Positions 35,416-44,858 of a DNA stretch of 64,000 bases are shown here, in pieces (position 1 is the stretch's first letter; each line of letters begins with the position of its first letter). The notes under the pieces were generated by a model. That model had not been told where the DNA came from. It saw only the letters and a program-made list of their open reading frames with translations, and made no database searches. The stretch is from assembly GCF_030697375.1 (NCBI RefSeq), contig NZ_JAUYQD010000038.1:124001-188000 (forward strand), read 5' to 3'. Source of the stretch: Rhodoferax sp. Its GTDB lineage: Bacteria > Pseudomonadota > Gammaproteobacteria > Burkholderiales > Burkholderiaceae_C. A program made the translations under genes and the position numbers.

Positions 35416-36513
35416 ATGAATACCGTGATTGATGTGGAGTACGAGCAGCCGGCCTGCGCCACCCGCCATGCCTGGGCGCGGGTGCCGGTGGAGCCGGCAC
35501 CTGCCGAGCGGCAGGCGCTGAAAGAAAAAATCACCCGCCTGCTGAAAGAAAAAAACGCGGTGATGGTGTCGCACTACTACGTGCACCCGGATTTGCAGGA
35601 TCTGGCCGAGGCCACCGGGGGGCTGGTCAGCGATTCGCTGGAAATGGCCCGTTTTGGCCGCGACCACGCGGCCCAGACGCTGGTGGTGTCGGGTGTGCGT
35701 TTCATGGGAGAGACTTCCAAAATTCTTTCGCCCGAAAAGCGGGTGCTGATGCCCGACCTGGATGCCACCTGCTCGCTGGACCTGGGCTGCCCGATTGACG
35801 AATTCAGCGCCTTTTGCGACGCCCACCCGGACCGCACCGTGGTGGTGTATGCCAACACCAGTGCCCAGGTCAAGGCCCGGGCCGACTGGCTGGTCACGTC
35901 GAGTTGTGCGCTGGACATCGTGCGTGCCCTCAAAGAGCAGGGCCAGAAAATCCTGTGGGCGCCCGACAAACACCTGGGCGGCTACATCCAGCGCGAAACC
36001 GGTGCGGACATGGTGTTTTGGGAGGGCGCGTGCATCGTGCACGACGAGTTCAAGGCCTTTGAGCTGGAGGCCTTGATGCGGGAGCACCCGCGCGCCAAGG
36101 TGCTGGTGCACCCGGAGTCGCCCAAGGAGGTGGTGGCCTTGGCCGACGCCGTAGGCTCCACCTCGGCCATTTTGAAAGCGGCGCAGACGTTGGACACCAC
36201 CGAATTCATCGTCGCCACCGACAACGGCATGCTGCACAAGCTGCGCACACTGAACCCCGGCAAGACCTTCTATGAAGCCCCCACGGCCGGCAACAGCGCC
36301 ACCTGCAAGAGCTGCGCCCACTGCCCCTGGATGGCCATGAACGGCCTGGCTGGTGTGGCCCAGGTGCTGGAAACCGGGATGAACGAAATCCAGGTGGACC
36401 CAGCCCTGGGGCTGCGGGCTCGCCTGCCGATTGACCGCATGCTGGCGTTTACGGCCGCGCTGAAAAATGGCCAAGCGACTGCGGGGTTGGTGCCGCACCT
36501 CGGTGCCGCCTGA
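35416..36513 (+). CDS. nadA: Quinolinate synthase A
   Basis: 365-aa [4Fe-4S] enzyme condensing iminoaspartate with dihydroxyacetone phosphate. Cluster ligands are visible in the three usual places: [19 protein letters not shown] and [12 protein letters not shown]. Also present are [70 protein letters not shown] and [11 protein letters not shown]. The ATG at 35416 has GAAGGA upstream; a TTG three bases earlier is unlikely. Its stop overlaps the pabBC start by one base. nadB, the partner enzyme, is at 40.7-42.3 kb. Confidence 0.97.
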   Translation: MNTVIDVEYEQPACATRHAWARVPVEPAPAERQALKEKITRLLKEKNAVMVSHYYVHPDLQDLAEATGGLVSDSLEMARFGRDHAAQTLVVSGVRFMGETSKILSPEKRVLMPDLDATCSLDLGCPIDEFSAFCDAHPDRTVVVYANTSAQVKARADWLVTSSCALDIVRALKEQGQKILWAPDKHLGGYIQRETGADMVFWEGACIVHDEFKAFELEALMREHPRAKVLVHPESPKEVVALADAVGSTSAILKAAQTLDTTEFIVATDNGMLHKLRTLNPGKTFYEAPTAGNSATCKSCAHCPWMAMNGLAGVAQVLETGMNEIQVDPALGLRARLPIDRMLAFTAALKNGQATAGLVPHLGAA

Positions 36514-38309
36514 TGGTCGCGTATTCCGCGCTGATCGACTTCAGCGACCCTGCCCACCCCCAGGGGCCACGGCTGCGCCAGGCCTTTGGCGTGGCTCGCC
36601 AGACCCTGGTGGCCGACCGCCTGGACCAGGTGCGTGGCGTGCTGGAAGCCGTGCAAGCGCAAGCGCAGCAGGGGGCCTGGTGCGTGGGTTACCTGCGGTA
36701 TGAGGCTGCGCCTGCCTTTGATGCAGCGCTGACCGTGCACGGCGCGACCGGGCCACTGGCTTGGTTTGCGGTGTATGACCACGCGCTGCCCTGGCCGGAT
36801 CTGGCCGACCCCGGTGCCGCCGCTGCGGCGGCAATGCCGCAAGACTGGAAGGTGGACTGGCAAGAGCCCATGGCCCGCCCGGCCTTTAATGTGGCCATGG
36901 ACACTTTGCACCAAGCCATTGCCCAGGGTGAGCTGTACCAGGTCAACTTCACCGGCCAGATGCTGGGCCGTTTGTCGGGTGCATCTGGGGTTGCTGGCGC
37001 GCGCTCGCTGTTTGCGGCTTTGCAGCGCGCACAGCCCGGCGGTTATTCGGCGTACCTGGACACGGGGGCCAACGGCCAGTTGCTGTCGGTGTCGCCCGAG
37101 CTGTTTTTTCACTGGCACGCGGGGCGTCTGCTGGCCCGCCCCATGAAAGGCACGGCGCGCCGTGGCGCGACCGCCGAACAGGACGCCGCCCTGGCCGAAA
37201 CCCTGCGCACCTCCGCCAAAGAGCGCTCCGAGAACGTGATGATTGTGGACCTGCTGCGCAACGACCTGTCGCGCATTGCCGAGCCGCACAGCGTGCGGGT
37301 GCCGCGCCTGTTCCATGTGGAGGCGCTGCCCACCGTGTGGCAGATGACCTCCGACGTGGAAGCCCGCACCCGCGCCGACTGCTCCTTGTTCGATGTGTTC
37401 GCAGCCCTGTTTCCCTGTGGTTCGGTCACCGGTGCACCCAAGGTGCGCGCCATGCAGATGATCCACGCCTTGGAGCCCCAGCCGCGTGGTGTGTACTGCG
37501 GTGCGCTGGGTGTGGTGCAGCCGGGCGGGCGGGCCACCTTCAACGTGCCCATTCGCACCGTCACCTTGCAGGACACGGCCGCGCAGTGCGGCATCGGCAG
37601 CGGCATCACCGCCTATGCCGATGCGCCAGGCGAGTGGCAGGAGTGGCAGTACAAACAGGCGTTTGTGCAGCGCGCAAGTAGCCAGTTTTCGCTGCTGGAG
37701 ACCTTGGCATTGGTGGATGGCGCTTTGCGTGATGCCGACGCCCACCTGGCGCGCATGGCGCAGGCGGCCCGGCACTTTGGAACCACGTGGGACGCAGCAC
37801 AGGTGCAGCAGACGCTGGACAGTCTGGTCCGCCAACACCCGCAAGGCGCATGGCGGGTGCGCCTCCTGCTCTCGCCCCAAGGGCAGGCACTGGCCGAGGC
37901 CTACGCGCTGGAACCATCCCCTGAGCGCGTGCGCCTGCAACTGGCCGACCGTGCCTTGGCCGAGGCCCAGGGCGAGTTCGTGCGCTTCAAGACCACCCGG
38001 CGCGCCCACTACGACGCCTTGGCACCCACAGCAGTGGGCGTGTTCGATACCCTGCTGTGGAACAGCGCGGGCGAAGTCACCGAATGCACACGCGGCAACA
38101 TTGCACTGCACCTAGATGGCCGCTGGGTCACCCCGGCGCTGCACTGCGGTTTGCTGCCCGGCATAGGCCGCGCCAAAGCCCTGCGGGAGGGCCGCGCGGT
38201 GGAATCCGTGGTGCGTGTGCAAGACCTGCCACGGGTGACGGCCTTGGCCTTTGTCAACAGCCTGCGCGGCTGGATTGACGGAGACTTGCTGCCGTCAAAT
38301 CAGCTTTGA
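36513..38309 (+). CDS. pabB: Fused aminodeoxychorismate synthase PabB and 4-amino-4-deoxychorismate lyase PabC
   Basis: 598-aa bifunctional enzyme of para-aminobenzoate synthesis. The chorismate-binding PabB part (about 1-370) shows YQVNFTGQM, RPMKGTARRG, ERSENVMIVDLLRNDLSRIA and CGSVTGAPKVRAMQMIH. The PLP-dependent lyase part (about 390-598) has RFKTTRRAHYDAL (catalytic Lys region), VFDTLLWNSAGEVTECTRGNIAL and TPALHCGLLPGIGRAKAL. Such fusions are known in several proteobacteria. The TGATG overlap with nadA indicates coupled translation. Its end overlaps the hemN end by 15 bases, tail to tail. Confidence 0.92.
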   Translation: MVAYSALIDFSDPAHPQGPRLRQAFGVARQTLVADRLDQVRGVLEAVQAQAQQGAWCVGYLRYEAAPAFDAALTVHGATGPLAWFAVYDHALPWPDLADPGAAAAAAMPQDWKVDWQEPMARPAFNVAMDTLHQAIAQGELYQVNFTGQMLGRLSGASGVAGARSLFAALQRAQPGGYSAYLDTGANGQLLSVSPELFFHWHAGRLLARPMKGTARRGATAEQDAALAETLRTSAKERSENVMIVDLLRNDLSRIAEPHSVRVPRLFHVEALPTVWQMTSDVEARTRADCSLFDVFAALFPCGSVTGAPKVRAMQMIHALEPQPRGVYCGALGVVQPGGRATFNVPIRTVTLQDTAAQCGIGSGITAYADAPGEWQEWQYKQAFVQRASSQFSLLETLALVDGALRDADAHLARMAQAARHFGTTWDAAQVQQTLDSLVRQHPQGAWRVRLLLSPQGQALAEAYALEPSPERVRLQLADRALAEAQGEFVRFKTTRRAHYDALAPTAVGVFDTLLWNSAGEVTECTRGNIALHLDGRWVTPALHCGLLPGIGRAKALREGRAVESVVRVQDLPRVTALAFVNSLRGWIDGDLLPSNQL

Positions 38310-39686
38310 ATACTTGGCGTGGGTTTGCTGCGCCAGGTAGCTGTCAAACACCATGCCCACGGCGCGCACAAACATCCGGCCCTTGGGGGTGACAGTGATG
38401 CGCTGGGCATCGACCTGGATCAGCTCGGCCTCTTCGTACATTTTCAAGCGTTCCAGCTCGGGCGCAAAGTAGCTGCAAAAGTCGATGCCGTGCGCCTGGT
38501 TGATGGCGGAAAAGTCCACCGGGCCGCTGCACATCAGTTCCATGATCACCTGGCGGCGCAGCACATCGTCGGCGCTGAGGGCAAAGCCTTTTTCAATGGG
38601 CAACCGGTTGGCGTCCAGATGTTCGTAATAGGCGTTCACGGTGCGCACCGACTGGCTGTAGGAATGCCCCACCTTGCCAATGGCTGACACGCCAAAACCG
38701 ATCAGGTCGCAATCGGCGCGGGTGGTGTAGCCCTGGAAATTGCGGTGCAGGCTTCTGTCCAAGCGCGCCTTGTTCAGCTCGTCGTCCGGTTTGGAGAAAT
38801 GGTCCAGCCCGATGTAGATGTAGCCCGCGTCCAGCAGGCGGCGCACCGACATCAGGAAAATCTGCAGGCGCTCTTCGGCACTGGGCAAATCGGCTTCCAC
38901 AATCAGGCGCTGCGCCTTGAAGCGGCTGGGCAAATGGGCGTAGTTGTAGAGCGCAATACGCTCGGGGGCCAAGTCGATCACGCGGTCCAGCGTGCGGTCA
39001 AAGCTGGCCACCGATTGTTTCGGAAGGCCGTAAATCAGATCGGCATTGATCGACTCGAAACCGGCTTTTCGGCTGGCGCTGACCGCCTTTTCCACCATCT
39101 CGTAGGGCTGGATCCGGTTCACCGACTGCTGTACCGCCGGGTCAAAGTCCTGTACACCGAAGCTGGTGCGGTTAAAGCCCAGTTCGCCCAGCATCGCCAT
39201 GGTGTCGTCGTTGACGGTGCGCGGGTCGATCTCGATGCTGAGTTCGGCGTCGGGCAGAAACTCGAAGTGGCTGCGCAGCAGCGCCATCAGTTCGCGCAAT
39301 TCGTCGGGCGTGAGAAAGGTGGGGGTGCCGCCGCCAAAATGCAGCTGCGCGGTGCGCCGGTCCGGGCCGATGCGTGCCACTACCAGCGCCATCTCTTTGG
39401 CCAGGTAGCGCAGGTACTCGGTGGTGCGGCTGTGGTCTTGCGTGATGATCTTGTTGCAGCCGCAAAAGTAGCACAGCGACTCGCAAAACGGCACATGGAT
39501 GTAGATCGACAGCGGGGGATTCTCGCGCCCCGGCGTGGCACGCTGCTCCAGGTACTGGAAGTAACTGCCCTCGGTGAATTCCGCGTGAAATCGGTCAGCC
39601 GTTGGGTACGAGGTGTAGCGGGGGCCTAGCTTGTCAAAACGGCGTATCAGTTCTTCTGAAAATTCGATGTCTGGCAGAGTGTTCAT
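38295..39686 (-). CDS. hemN: Oxygen-independent coproporphyrinogen III oxidase
   Basis: 463-aa radical SAM enzyme converting coproporphyrinogen III to protoporphyrinogen IX without oxygen. Cluster motif CESLCYFCGC (Cys68, 72, 75, 77), HFGGGTPTFL, SIEIDPRTVNDD, GFNRTSFGVQDFDPAVQQSVNRIQP and the HemN C-terminal domain distinguish it from the shorter HemW. It has the ExxYTSYPTAxxF-type N-terminus of true HemN (GPRYTSYPTADRF). The ATG at 39686 is preferred over the TTG at 39701. No convincing FNR site is visible upstream. Confidence 0.95.
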   Translation of the reverse strand: MNTLPDIEFSEELIRRFDKLGPRYTSYPTADRFHAEFTEGSYFQYLEQRATPGRENPPLSIYIHVPFCESLCYFCGCNKIITQDHSRTTEYLRYLAKEMALVVARIGPDRRTAQLHFGGGTPTFLTPDELRELMALLRSHFEFLPDAELSIEIDPRTVNDDTMAMLGELGFNRTSFGVQDFDPAVQQSVNRIQPYEMVEKAVSASRKAGFESINADLIYGLPKQSVASFDRTLDRVIDLAPERIALYNYAHLPSRFKAQRLIVEADLPSAEERLQIFLMSVRRLLDAGYIYIGLDHFSKPDDELNKARLDRSLHRNFQGYTTRADCDLIGFGVSAIGKVGHSYSQSVRTVNAYYEHLDANRLPIEKGFALSADDVLRRQVIMELMCSGPVDFSAINQAHGIDFCSYFAPELERLKMYEEAELIQVDAQRITVTPKGRMFVRAVGMVFDSYLAQQTHAKYSKLI

Positions 39687-39799
39687 GGGATAAGCGGTCA
39701 ATTGCGTGGTACGGCCGCCGCCACTGCAGGGCGTGCCGATCTAGCACCTGATTATGCGGCGCGATGACCACGTTGCATTTTATGCCCCGACGGGTGCCT

Positions 39800-40123
39800 T
39801 CACACCTTGTGTTGGGTGAGTTGGCCGTGGATTCTTTCGCGCTCTGCAGGGGGGGCCAAAATCATTTGGACCAAGACTTTTTCTGGCACCAAGCGGTATC
39901 GCCGCTGGTTTTTGTGCACGTTGAGCGCCATGGCGCGCCACCCCTTGGACGACAGCCATTGCCAAAAGCTCTCATCAATCGGATGCAGCAAACGTATCCT
40001 GAGGTTGTCCAGCACGATGCTGGTTCCCAGGGCGGGTTTGCCTCTGGGTACAGGTAGTTGACGAACTTTGCGAATGCCGATCAGAGTCCGCACCCGATCA
40101 TTCAGTTTTTTGAGTAGTCCCAT
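39800..40123 (-). CDS. Conserved hypothetical small protein
   Basis: 107-aa basic protein starting MGLLKKLNDRVRTLIGIRKV, with SIVLDNLRIRLLHPIDESFWQWLSSKGWRAM in the middle and ERERIHGQLTQHKV at the end. No domain, signal peptide or membrane segment is recognised. Its composition and lack of a competing frame support real coding. The upstream part of the open frame overlaps panD antisense text and is dropped. There is no Shine-Dalgarno, but a GATAAT box sits so close to the ATG that the message could be almost leaderless. A 16-bp palindrome lies upstream. Confidence 0.6.
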   Translation of the reverse strand: MGLLKKLNDRVRTLIGIRKVRQLPVPRGKPALGTSIVLDNLRIRLLHPIDESFWQWLSSKGWRAMALNVHKNQRRYRLVPEKVLVQMILAPPAERERIHGQLTQHKV

Positions 40124-40159
40124 TGAGAAAATTATCTTCGCAATCGCCCCCTGTGGATG

Positions 40160-40175
40160 TAGTCCGATCGGACTA
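40160..40175. promoter_or_regulatory. Perfect 16-bp palindrome, possible operator
   Basis: TAGTCCGATCGGACTA is a perfect palindrome in the 154-base gap between the panD stop and the small hypothetical gene. If the GATAAT box at 40131-40136 (leftward) is that gene's -10, transcription would start near 40124 and the palindrome would be centred near -43.5. That is where activators often bind when no good -35 is present; none is seen here. Confidence 0.4.
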
Positions 40176-40277
40176 GGGGACTTGCCGCTGCCGTGCCAAC
40201 TTACCCTGGAGCACCGGGTGCAGCGTTGCGTTTTCTCAAAGGACAGCCTGTTGCCCGGAATCCGCGTGTGCGCGCAA

Positions 40278-40661
40278 TTATTCCGCTGCTTGGGTTGGAA
40301 TGTGCGAGCGTTCTTCTTGAATGCGGTTGTTGGCATCCACGAACACCAGCTTGGGTTTGTGGCTGGCGACTTGGTCTTCTTGCACCTGGGCAAAGGCCGC
40401 GATGATGATCAGATCGCCCGCGGAAGCGCGCCGGGCGGCCGAACCGTTCACGGAAATCATGCCGGAGCCACGCTCGCCCTTGATGGCGTAGGTGACAAAA
40501 CGTTCGCCGTTGTTGATGTTCCAGATGTGGATCTGTTCGTTCTCGGCGATGTTGGAGGCATCCAGCAGGTCTTCGTCAATGGCGCAGGAGCCTTCGTAGT
40601 GCAGTTCGCACTGGGTCACGGCCACACGGTGGATTTTGGATTTGAGCAGGGTACGGAACAT
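40278..40661 (-). CDS. panD: Aspartate 1-decarboxylase
   Basis: 127-aa pyruvoyl enzyme making beta-alanine for pantothenate. The self-cleavage site Gly24-Ser25 lies in [48 protein letters not shown] and [11 protein letters not shown] complete the family pattern. It follows nadB by nine bases in the leftward run, so NAD and pantothenate genes that both use aspartate are co-transcribed. Confidence 0.96.
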   Translation of the reverse strand: MFRTLLKSKIHRVAVTQCELHYEGSCAIDEDLLDASNIAENEQIHIWNINNGERFVTYAIKGERGSGMISVNGSAARRASAGDLIIIAAFAQVQEDQVASHKPKLVFVDANNRIQEERSHIPTQAAE

Positions 40662-40670
40662 GGTAATAAA

Positions 40671-42293
40671 TTAGGGTGAAAGGATGGTGTCACGCACCTC
40701 GGGGTTGAGTTGCGGGTAGTCGCGGCTGAAATGCAGGCCGCGGCTTTCGTGGCGGGCTTGGGCGCTTTTGACGATCAAGTCGGCCACCTGGACCAGGTTG
40801 CGAAGCTCCAGCAGGTCACGGGTGACGTGAAAGTGGGCGTAAAACTCCTGAATTTCGTCTTGCAGCAGCGCAATGCGGTGGGCCGCGCGCTCCAGGCGTT
40901 TGTTGGTGCGCACAATGCCGACGTAGTCCCACATGAAGCGGCGAAGTTCGTCCCAGTTGTGGGAAATCACCACGGACTCGTCGGAGTCAGTGACGCGGCT
41001 GTCATCCCAGGCGGGCAGCGGCACGGCCGAGGCGCCATTGGCGTCTTCAATGGCCTGAATGGCGGCGCGGGCAAACACCATGCACTCCACCAGCGAGTTG
41101 CTGGCCAAGCGGTTGGCGCCGTGCAGGCCGCTGCAGGCAGTCTCGCCAATGGCGTACAGGCCTGCCACATCGGTGCGGCCCGACAGGTCGGCCTTGACGC
41201 CACCGCAGGTGTAGTGCGCGGCAGGCACCACGGGAATGGGCTGCTTGCTGATGTCAATGCCCAGCTCCAAGCAACGGGCGTAGATGTTGGGGAAATGCTC
41301 CTGGATAAAGCCCAGGGGCTGGTGCGAGATGTCCAGGTAGACGCAGTCAAAGCCGCCTTTTTTCATTTCGAAGTCGATGGCGCGGGCCACAACATCGCGT
41401 GGAGCCAGTTCGGCCCGCGCATCGTGGCTTGGCATGAAGCGGGTGCCGTCGGGCAGCAGCAGGCGGCCGCCTTCGCCACGCACGGCTTCGCTGATCAAGA
41501 ACGACTTGGCGTGCGGGTGGTATAGGCAGGTGGGGTGGAATTGGATGAACTCCATGTTTTGCACCCGGCAGCCCGCGCGCCAGGCGGCGGCGATGCCGTC
41601 GCCGGTGGCCGTGTCGGGGTTGGTGGTGTAGAGGTAGACCTTGCCTGCGCCACCGGTGGCCAATAGGGTGTGCGGCGCCTGGAAGGTCAGCACTTCATCG
41701 GTCACATCGTCCAGGGCGTACAGGCCCAGGCAGTGGTTGGGGGGGCTGGATGTGTTCGTGGCCACGCCGTCCTGGTGGGGGGCCAGCTTGGCGCTGGTGA
41801 TCAGGTCCACCAAGGTGTGGTGTTCAAACAGGCTGATGTTGGGCCGCTGCTGGATGCGTTCAATCAGGGTGCGCTGCACGGCCGCACCGGTGGCATCGGT
41901 CACATGCACAATGCGCCGGGCGCTGTGGCCGCCTTCGCGGGTCAGGTGCAACTGGCCGTCTTCTTCCGAAAACGGTACCCCCATTTCTTGCAGCCAGGCA
42001 ATGGACTCGGGGGCGTGTTCCACCACAAAACGGGTGGCATCCAAATCGCACAAACCTGCGCCGGCCACCAGGGTGTCGTCCACATGGGCGTCAAAGGTAT
42101 CGCCTTTGCCCCAAACGGCCGCTATGCCGCCCTGCGCCCAACCGCTGGAGCCTTCGCGCACCGCGCGTTTGGTGATGATGGCAACGCGCTTGGAGGGTGG
42201 CAGCAGCAGGGCGGCGCTCAGGCCCGCCAAGCCGCTGCCGACGATCAGAACGTCAAAATGGAGAGAGGTAGGGTTCAACGCGGTGGCGCTCAT
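40671..42293 (-). CDS. nadB: L-aspartate oxidase
   Basis: 540-aa FAD enzyme oxidising aspartate to iminoaspartate, the substrate of NadA. It has the FAD-binding VLIVGSGLAGLSAALLL, SSGWAQGGIAAV, TREGGHSARRIVH, LLATGGAGKVYLYTTNP, MEFIQFHPTCLYHP, PVVPAAHYTCGGVKADLSGRT and IGETACSGLHGANRLASNSLVEC, with the C-terminal helical domain. The length is normal. It lies 17 bases after the SulP gene and 9 before panD. Confidence 0.96.
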   Translation of the reverse strand: MSATALNPTSLHFDVLIVGSGLAGLSAALLLPPSKRVAIITKRAVREGSSGWAQGGIAAVWGKGDTFDAHVDDTLVAGAGLCDLDATRFVVEHAPESIAWLQEMGVPFSEEDGQLHLTREGGHSARRIVHVTDATGAAVQRTLIERIQQRPNISLFEHHTLVDLITSAKLAPHQDGVATNTSSPPNHCLGLYALDDVTDEVLTFQAPHTLLATGGAGKVYLYTTNPDTATGDGIAAAWRAGCRVQNMEFIQFHPTCLYHPHAKSFLISEAVRGEGGRLLLPDGTRFMPSHDARAELAPRDVVARAIDFEMKKGGFDCVYLDISHQPLGFIQEHFPNIYARCLELGIDISKQPIPVVPAAHYTCGGVKADLSGRTDVAGLYAIGETACSGLHGANRLASNSLVECMVFARAAIQAIEDANGASAVPLPAWDDSRVTDSDESVVISHNWDELRRFMWDYVGIVRTNKRLERAAHRIALLQDEIQEFYAHFHVTRDLLELRNLVQVADLIVKSAQARHESRGLHFSRDYPQLNPEVRDTILSP

Positions 42294-42310
42294 GGGAAAG
42301 ATCGGGTTGG

Positions 42311-44041
42311 TCAGACGGAAACAGGGGCGTCCGCTGCGGTCAGGGTGGGGATGTTGGGAAGGGCGGCGTCAATGGCCTGCGCTACGGTGGAAAGCAAGTT
42401 GTCCTGCGACAGCTTGGCGACCAAGCCGCAACGTTCCAAAATGTCTTGGGGCTGGAACTTCAGTCCGCAGGCAATCAGGCGGACATGGTGCTTGTTGCAG
42501 ACGCGGGCCAGGTCCAGCAGGGTGTCTGCACCCGAAGAGTCGATGTACATCACGTTTTTGAAATCCACCACCAACACCTCGGTGGGCAAATGGTCTTCCA
42601 ACTCTTCGATGAGCTTGACGGCACCAAAAAAGATGGCGCCATACAGACGGTACACGGCCACACGATGGTCCATCCCGGCAAGACGCGGCTGGTCTTGGGC
42701 GCTGACGCGCTCGGAACGCGACAGGCTGGAAATGCGGTAAATAAAGGTAATGCAGGCCGCCACCAGGCCGACTTCCACCGCCACTGTCAGGTCGAACACC
42801 ACGGTGAGAAAGAACACTGCCAGCAGCGTGGCCCGGTAGGGTAAACGGAACTGGCGCAGGTGGGCAAACTCGCGCCACTCCCCCATGTTCCAGGCGACAA
42901 ACATCAAAATCGCGGCCATCGCGGCCAGGGGGATATCTTGGGCCAAGGGGGCTGCCACCAGCACCACCAGCAGCAGCGTGAGCGAATGCACGATGCCGGC
43001 TACCGGGCTGGTGCCGCCGCTTTTGACGTTGGTCACGGTGCGGGCGATGGTGCCTGTGGCGGGCATTCCGCCAAAAAAGGGCGTGACGAAGTTGGCGATA
43101 CCTTGGGCCATCAGCTCCTGGTTGGGGTTGTGGCGGTCTTCAATCATGCCGTCGGCCACCCGCGCGCACAGCAAGGACTCAATGGCCCCCAGCAGCGCCA
43201 GCGTGGTGGCCGGAATGAACAGAAAGCGGGCCGACGCCCATGAAAAGTCCGGCCATTGCAGCGAGGGCAGGCTGGAAGGGATGCCGCCGAAGCGGCTGCC
43301 AATGGTTTCCACCGGCAGGCCTGTGAGGGAAACAAAAACCGTGGCCAACACCAGCGCCACCACCGATCCGGGCACCACAGACAAACGGGCGGCCCAGGGG
43401 CGGGTTTTGCCCCAGGTGGGTACCGCAAATTGCCACAGCAAAATGGTGCCCAGGCTCGCCAGCGCCAGCAGGGCAGCCAAGGGGTTGAGTGTGGGCAGCG
43501 CGTCTTTGAGCGCCACTAGAATTCCGAAAAAATCAGCAGGCATGGTTGCCACGCGCAAGCCCAATAGGTCTTTCACCTGCGACAGCGCAATCAGCACGGC
43601 AATACCGTTGGTAAAGCCAATGACCACGGCAATGGGGATGAAACGGATCAGGGTGCCGAGTTTGAAAAACCCCATGGCAAACAGCATCACTCCCGACATG
43701 GCCGTGGCCAGGATCAGGTTGGCCAGGCCATACCGGTCCACGATGCCATAGACAATGACGATGAACGCGCCGGCCGGCCCGCCAATCTGTACCCGGCTAC
43801 CGCCCAGGGCGGAAATCAAAAAACCCGCAATGATGGCGGTGAACAACCCCGCTTCGGGCTTGAGCCCGCTGGCAATGGCAAAGGCCATGGCCAGGGGCAG
43901 TGCCACGACGCCCACCGTCAACCCTGCTCCCACGTCCTGAATCAACCGTTGTTTGGTGTACTCCTGGAGCGTGTCCAGCAGGCGTGGTCGAAACACCGGC
44001 GGAGTTCTCTGGGGGGAATGGTGACTGGACATGGCGGGCAT
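42311..44041 (-). CDS. SulP family anion transporter with STAS domain
   Basis: 576-aa secondary transporter with 10-14 membrane spans (about 40-430). The SulP signature region is TVGVVALPLAMAFAIASGLKPEAGLFTAIIAGFLISALGGSRVQIGGPAGAF in two conserved halves, and a C-terminal STAS domain (about 460-560) contains VLVVDFKNVMYIDSSGADTL. SulP proteins move sulfate, bicarbonate, or C4-dicarboxylates; the substrate is not predictable. Start codons at 44041 and 44032 are both possible; the earlier frame overlaps the DUF1275 gene and is dropped. Confidence 0.9.
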   Translation of the reverse strand: MPAMSSHHSPQRTPPVFRPRLLDTLQEYTKQRLIQDVGAGLTVGVVALPLAMAFAIASGLKPEAGLFTAIIAGFLISALGGSRVQIGGPAGAFIVIVYGIVDRYGLANLILATAMSGVMLFAMGFFKLGTLIRFIPIAVVIGFTNGIAVLIALSQVKDLLGLRVATMPADFFGILVALKDALPTLNPLAALLALASLGTILLWQFAVPTWGKTRPWAARLSVVPGSVVALVLATVFVSLTGLPVETIGSRFGGIPSSLPSLQWPDFSWASARFLFIPATTLALLGAIESLLCARVADGMIEDRHNPNQELMAQGIANFVTPFFGGMPATGTIARTVTNVKSGGTSPVAGIVHSLTLLLVVLVAAPLAQDIPLAAMAAILMFVAWNMGEWREFAHLRQFRLPYRATLLAVFFLTVVFDLTVAVEVGLVAACITFIYRISSLSRSERVSAQDQPRLAGMDHRVAVYRLYGAIFFGAVKLIEELEDHLPTEVLVVDFKNVMYIDSSGADTLLDLARVCNKHHVRLIACGLKFQPQDILERCGLVAKLSQDNLLSTVAQAIDAALPNIPTLTAADAPVSV

Positions 44042-44087
44042 GGACGCTATTGTGGGCCTAAGCGCGCTGTTAAAAAAGTGTGCATTG

Positions 44088-44846
44088 TCAATGGTCGTCG
44101 GGATGGTGCGGGTTGATCCAGTTCTTGGCGTCGTCGAGCACGGGGCGCCAGACCAGCAGTGCCAACCAGATGGCCAAGGGTAGGGTGGCGATATAGCCGA
44201 CCGATTTAAACCCCACCGCGCCAAGAAGGCCGCCGATAAAGAAGCTTCCGATCAGGGTGGCATGGATGCGCAATTTTTGGCGGTTGGCCACGACCAAAGT
44301 GTCGCGGGTCAAGCGGTTGAAGTAAAACAGTTTGCCCAACTCGATGCCCAAATCGGTGACCAGGCCGGTGACGTGGGTGGTGCGAATCTCGGCGTGGGAG
44401 ATTTTGGTGATCACGGCGTTTTGTAGCCCCATGATGAAACACAGCACCAGAACCGTCAGCGGCACAAACAGATGGGCAAAGAAGTTGATGCCGGTGCCAA
44501 ACAAGCCAAACAGCAGCAGCAAGGCGGCTTCCACCAGCAGGGGGCGACCATAGGCGCTTTGCAGCTTGCGGCGCAGCGCCCAGTTCACCATCCAGGTGGT
44601 GGTCATGGCGCCGCCGATGAACGCGAACAGCGACGCCAGTCCGACCAGGGCCAGACTCACCTGGCCCAGCACCAGGTTGTCCGCCACGCCGGAGAGCACC
44701 CCCGTCATGTGGGAGGTGTATTGCCCCACCGCCAGAAACCCGCCCGCATTGGTGGCACCCGCCACAAAACACAGGGTCGCCCCCAAGCGGAGGTTGTTCT
44801 GGGCGGTCCGCTGGACCGAGGTCCAGCCGCGAAGCTGCGGGATCAT
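44088..44846 (-). CDS. DUF1275 (YoaK-like) membrane protein
   Basis: 252-aa membrane protein with about six or seven transmembrane segments, matching DUF1275: LCFVAGATNAGGFLAVGQYTSHMTGVLSGVADNL at the start, then CFIMGLQNAVITKISHAEIRTTHVTGLVTDLGIELGKL. The function is unknown. It sits between metG (12 bases) and the SulP transporter gene (46 bases) in the leftward run. Confidence 0.88.
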   Translation of the reverse strand: MIPQLRGWTSVQRTAQNNLRLGATLCFVAGATNAGGFLAVGQYTSHMTGVLSGVADNLVLGQVSLALVGLASLFAFIGGAMTTTWMVNWALRRKLQSAYGRPLLVEAALLLLFGLFGTGINFFAHLFVPLTVLVLCFIMGLQNAVITKISHAEIRTTHVTGLVTDLGIELGKLFYFNRLTRDTLVVANRQKLRIHATLIGSFFIGGLLGAVGFKSVGYIATLPLAIWLALLVWRPVLDDAKNWINPHHPDDH

Positions 44847-44858
44847 GGTGCCGCCGCC

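Noticed and set aside
34804..36498. 564-aa open frame on the minus strand opposite nadC and nadA
   Set aside because: It spans two genes and the hairpin between them with no domain. The nadC and nadA motifs are complete on the plus strand.
36270..38111. 613-aa open frame on the minus strand opposite pabBC
   Set aside because: Rich in His, Gln and Gly with no domain, and fully antisense to a well-supported fusion gene. It is a by-product of GC-rich codon use.
39687..39799. FNR site upstream of hemN
   Set aside because: No TTGAT-N4-ATCAA-like sequence could be found in the gap on either strand.
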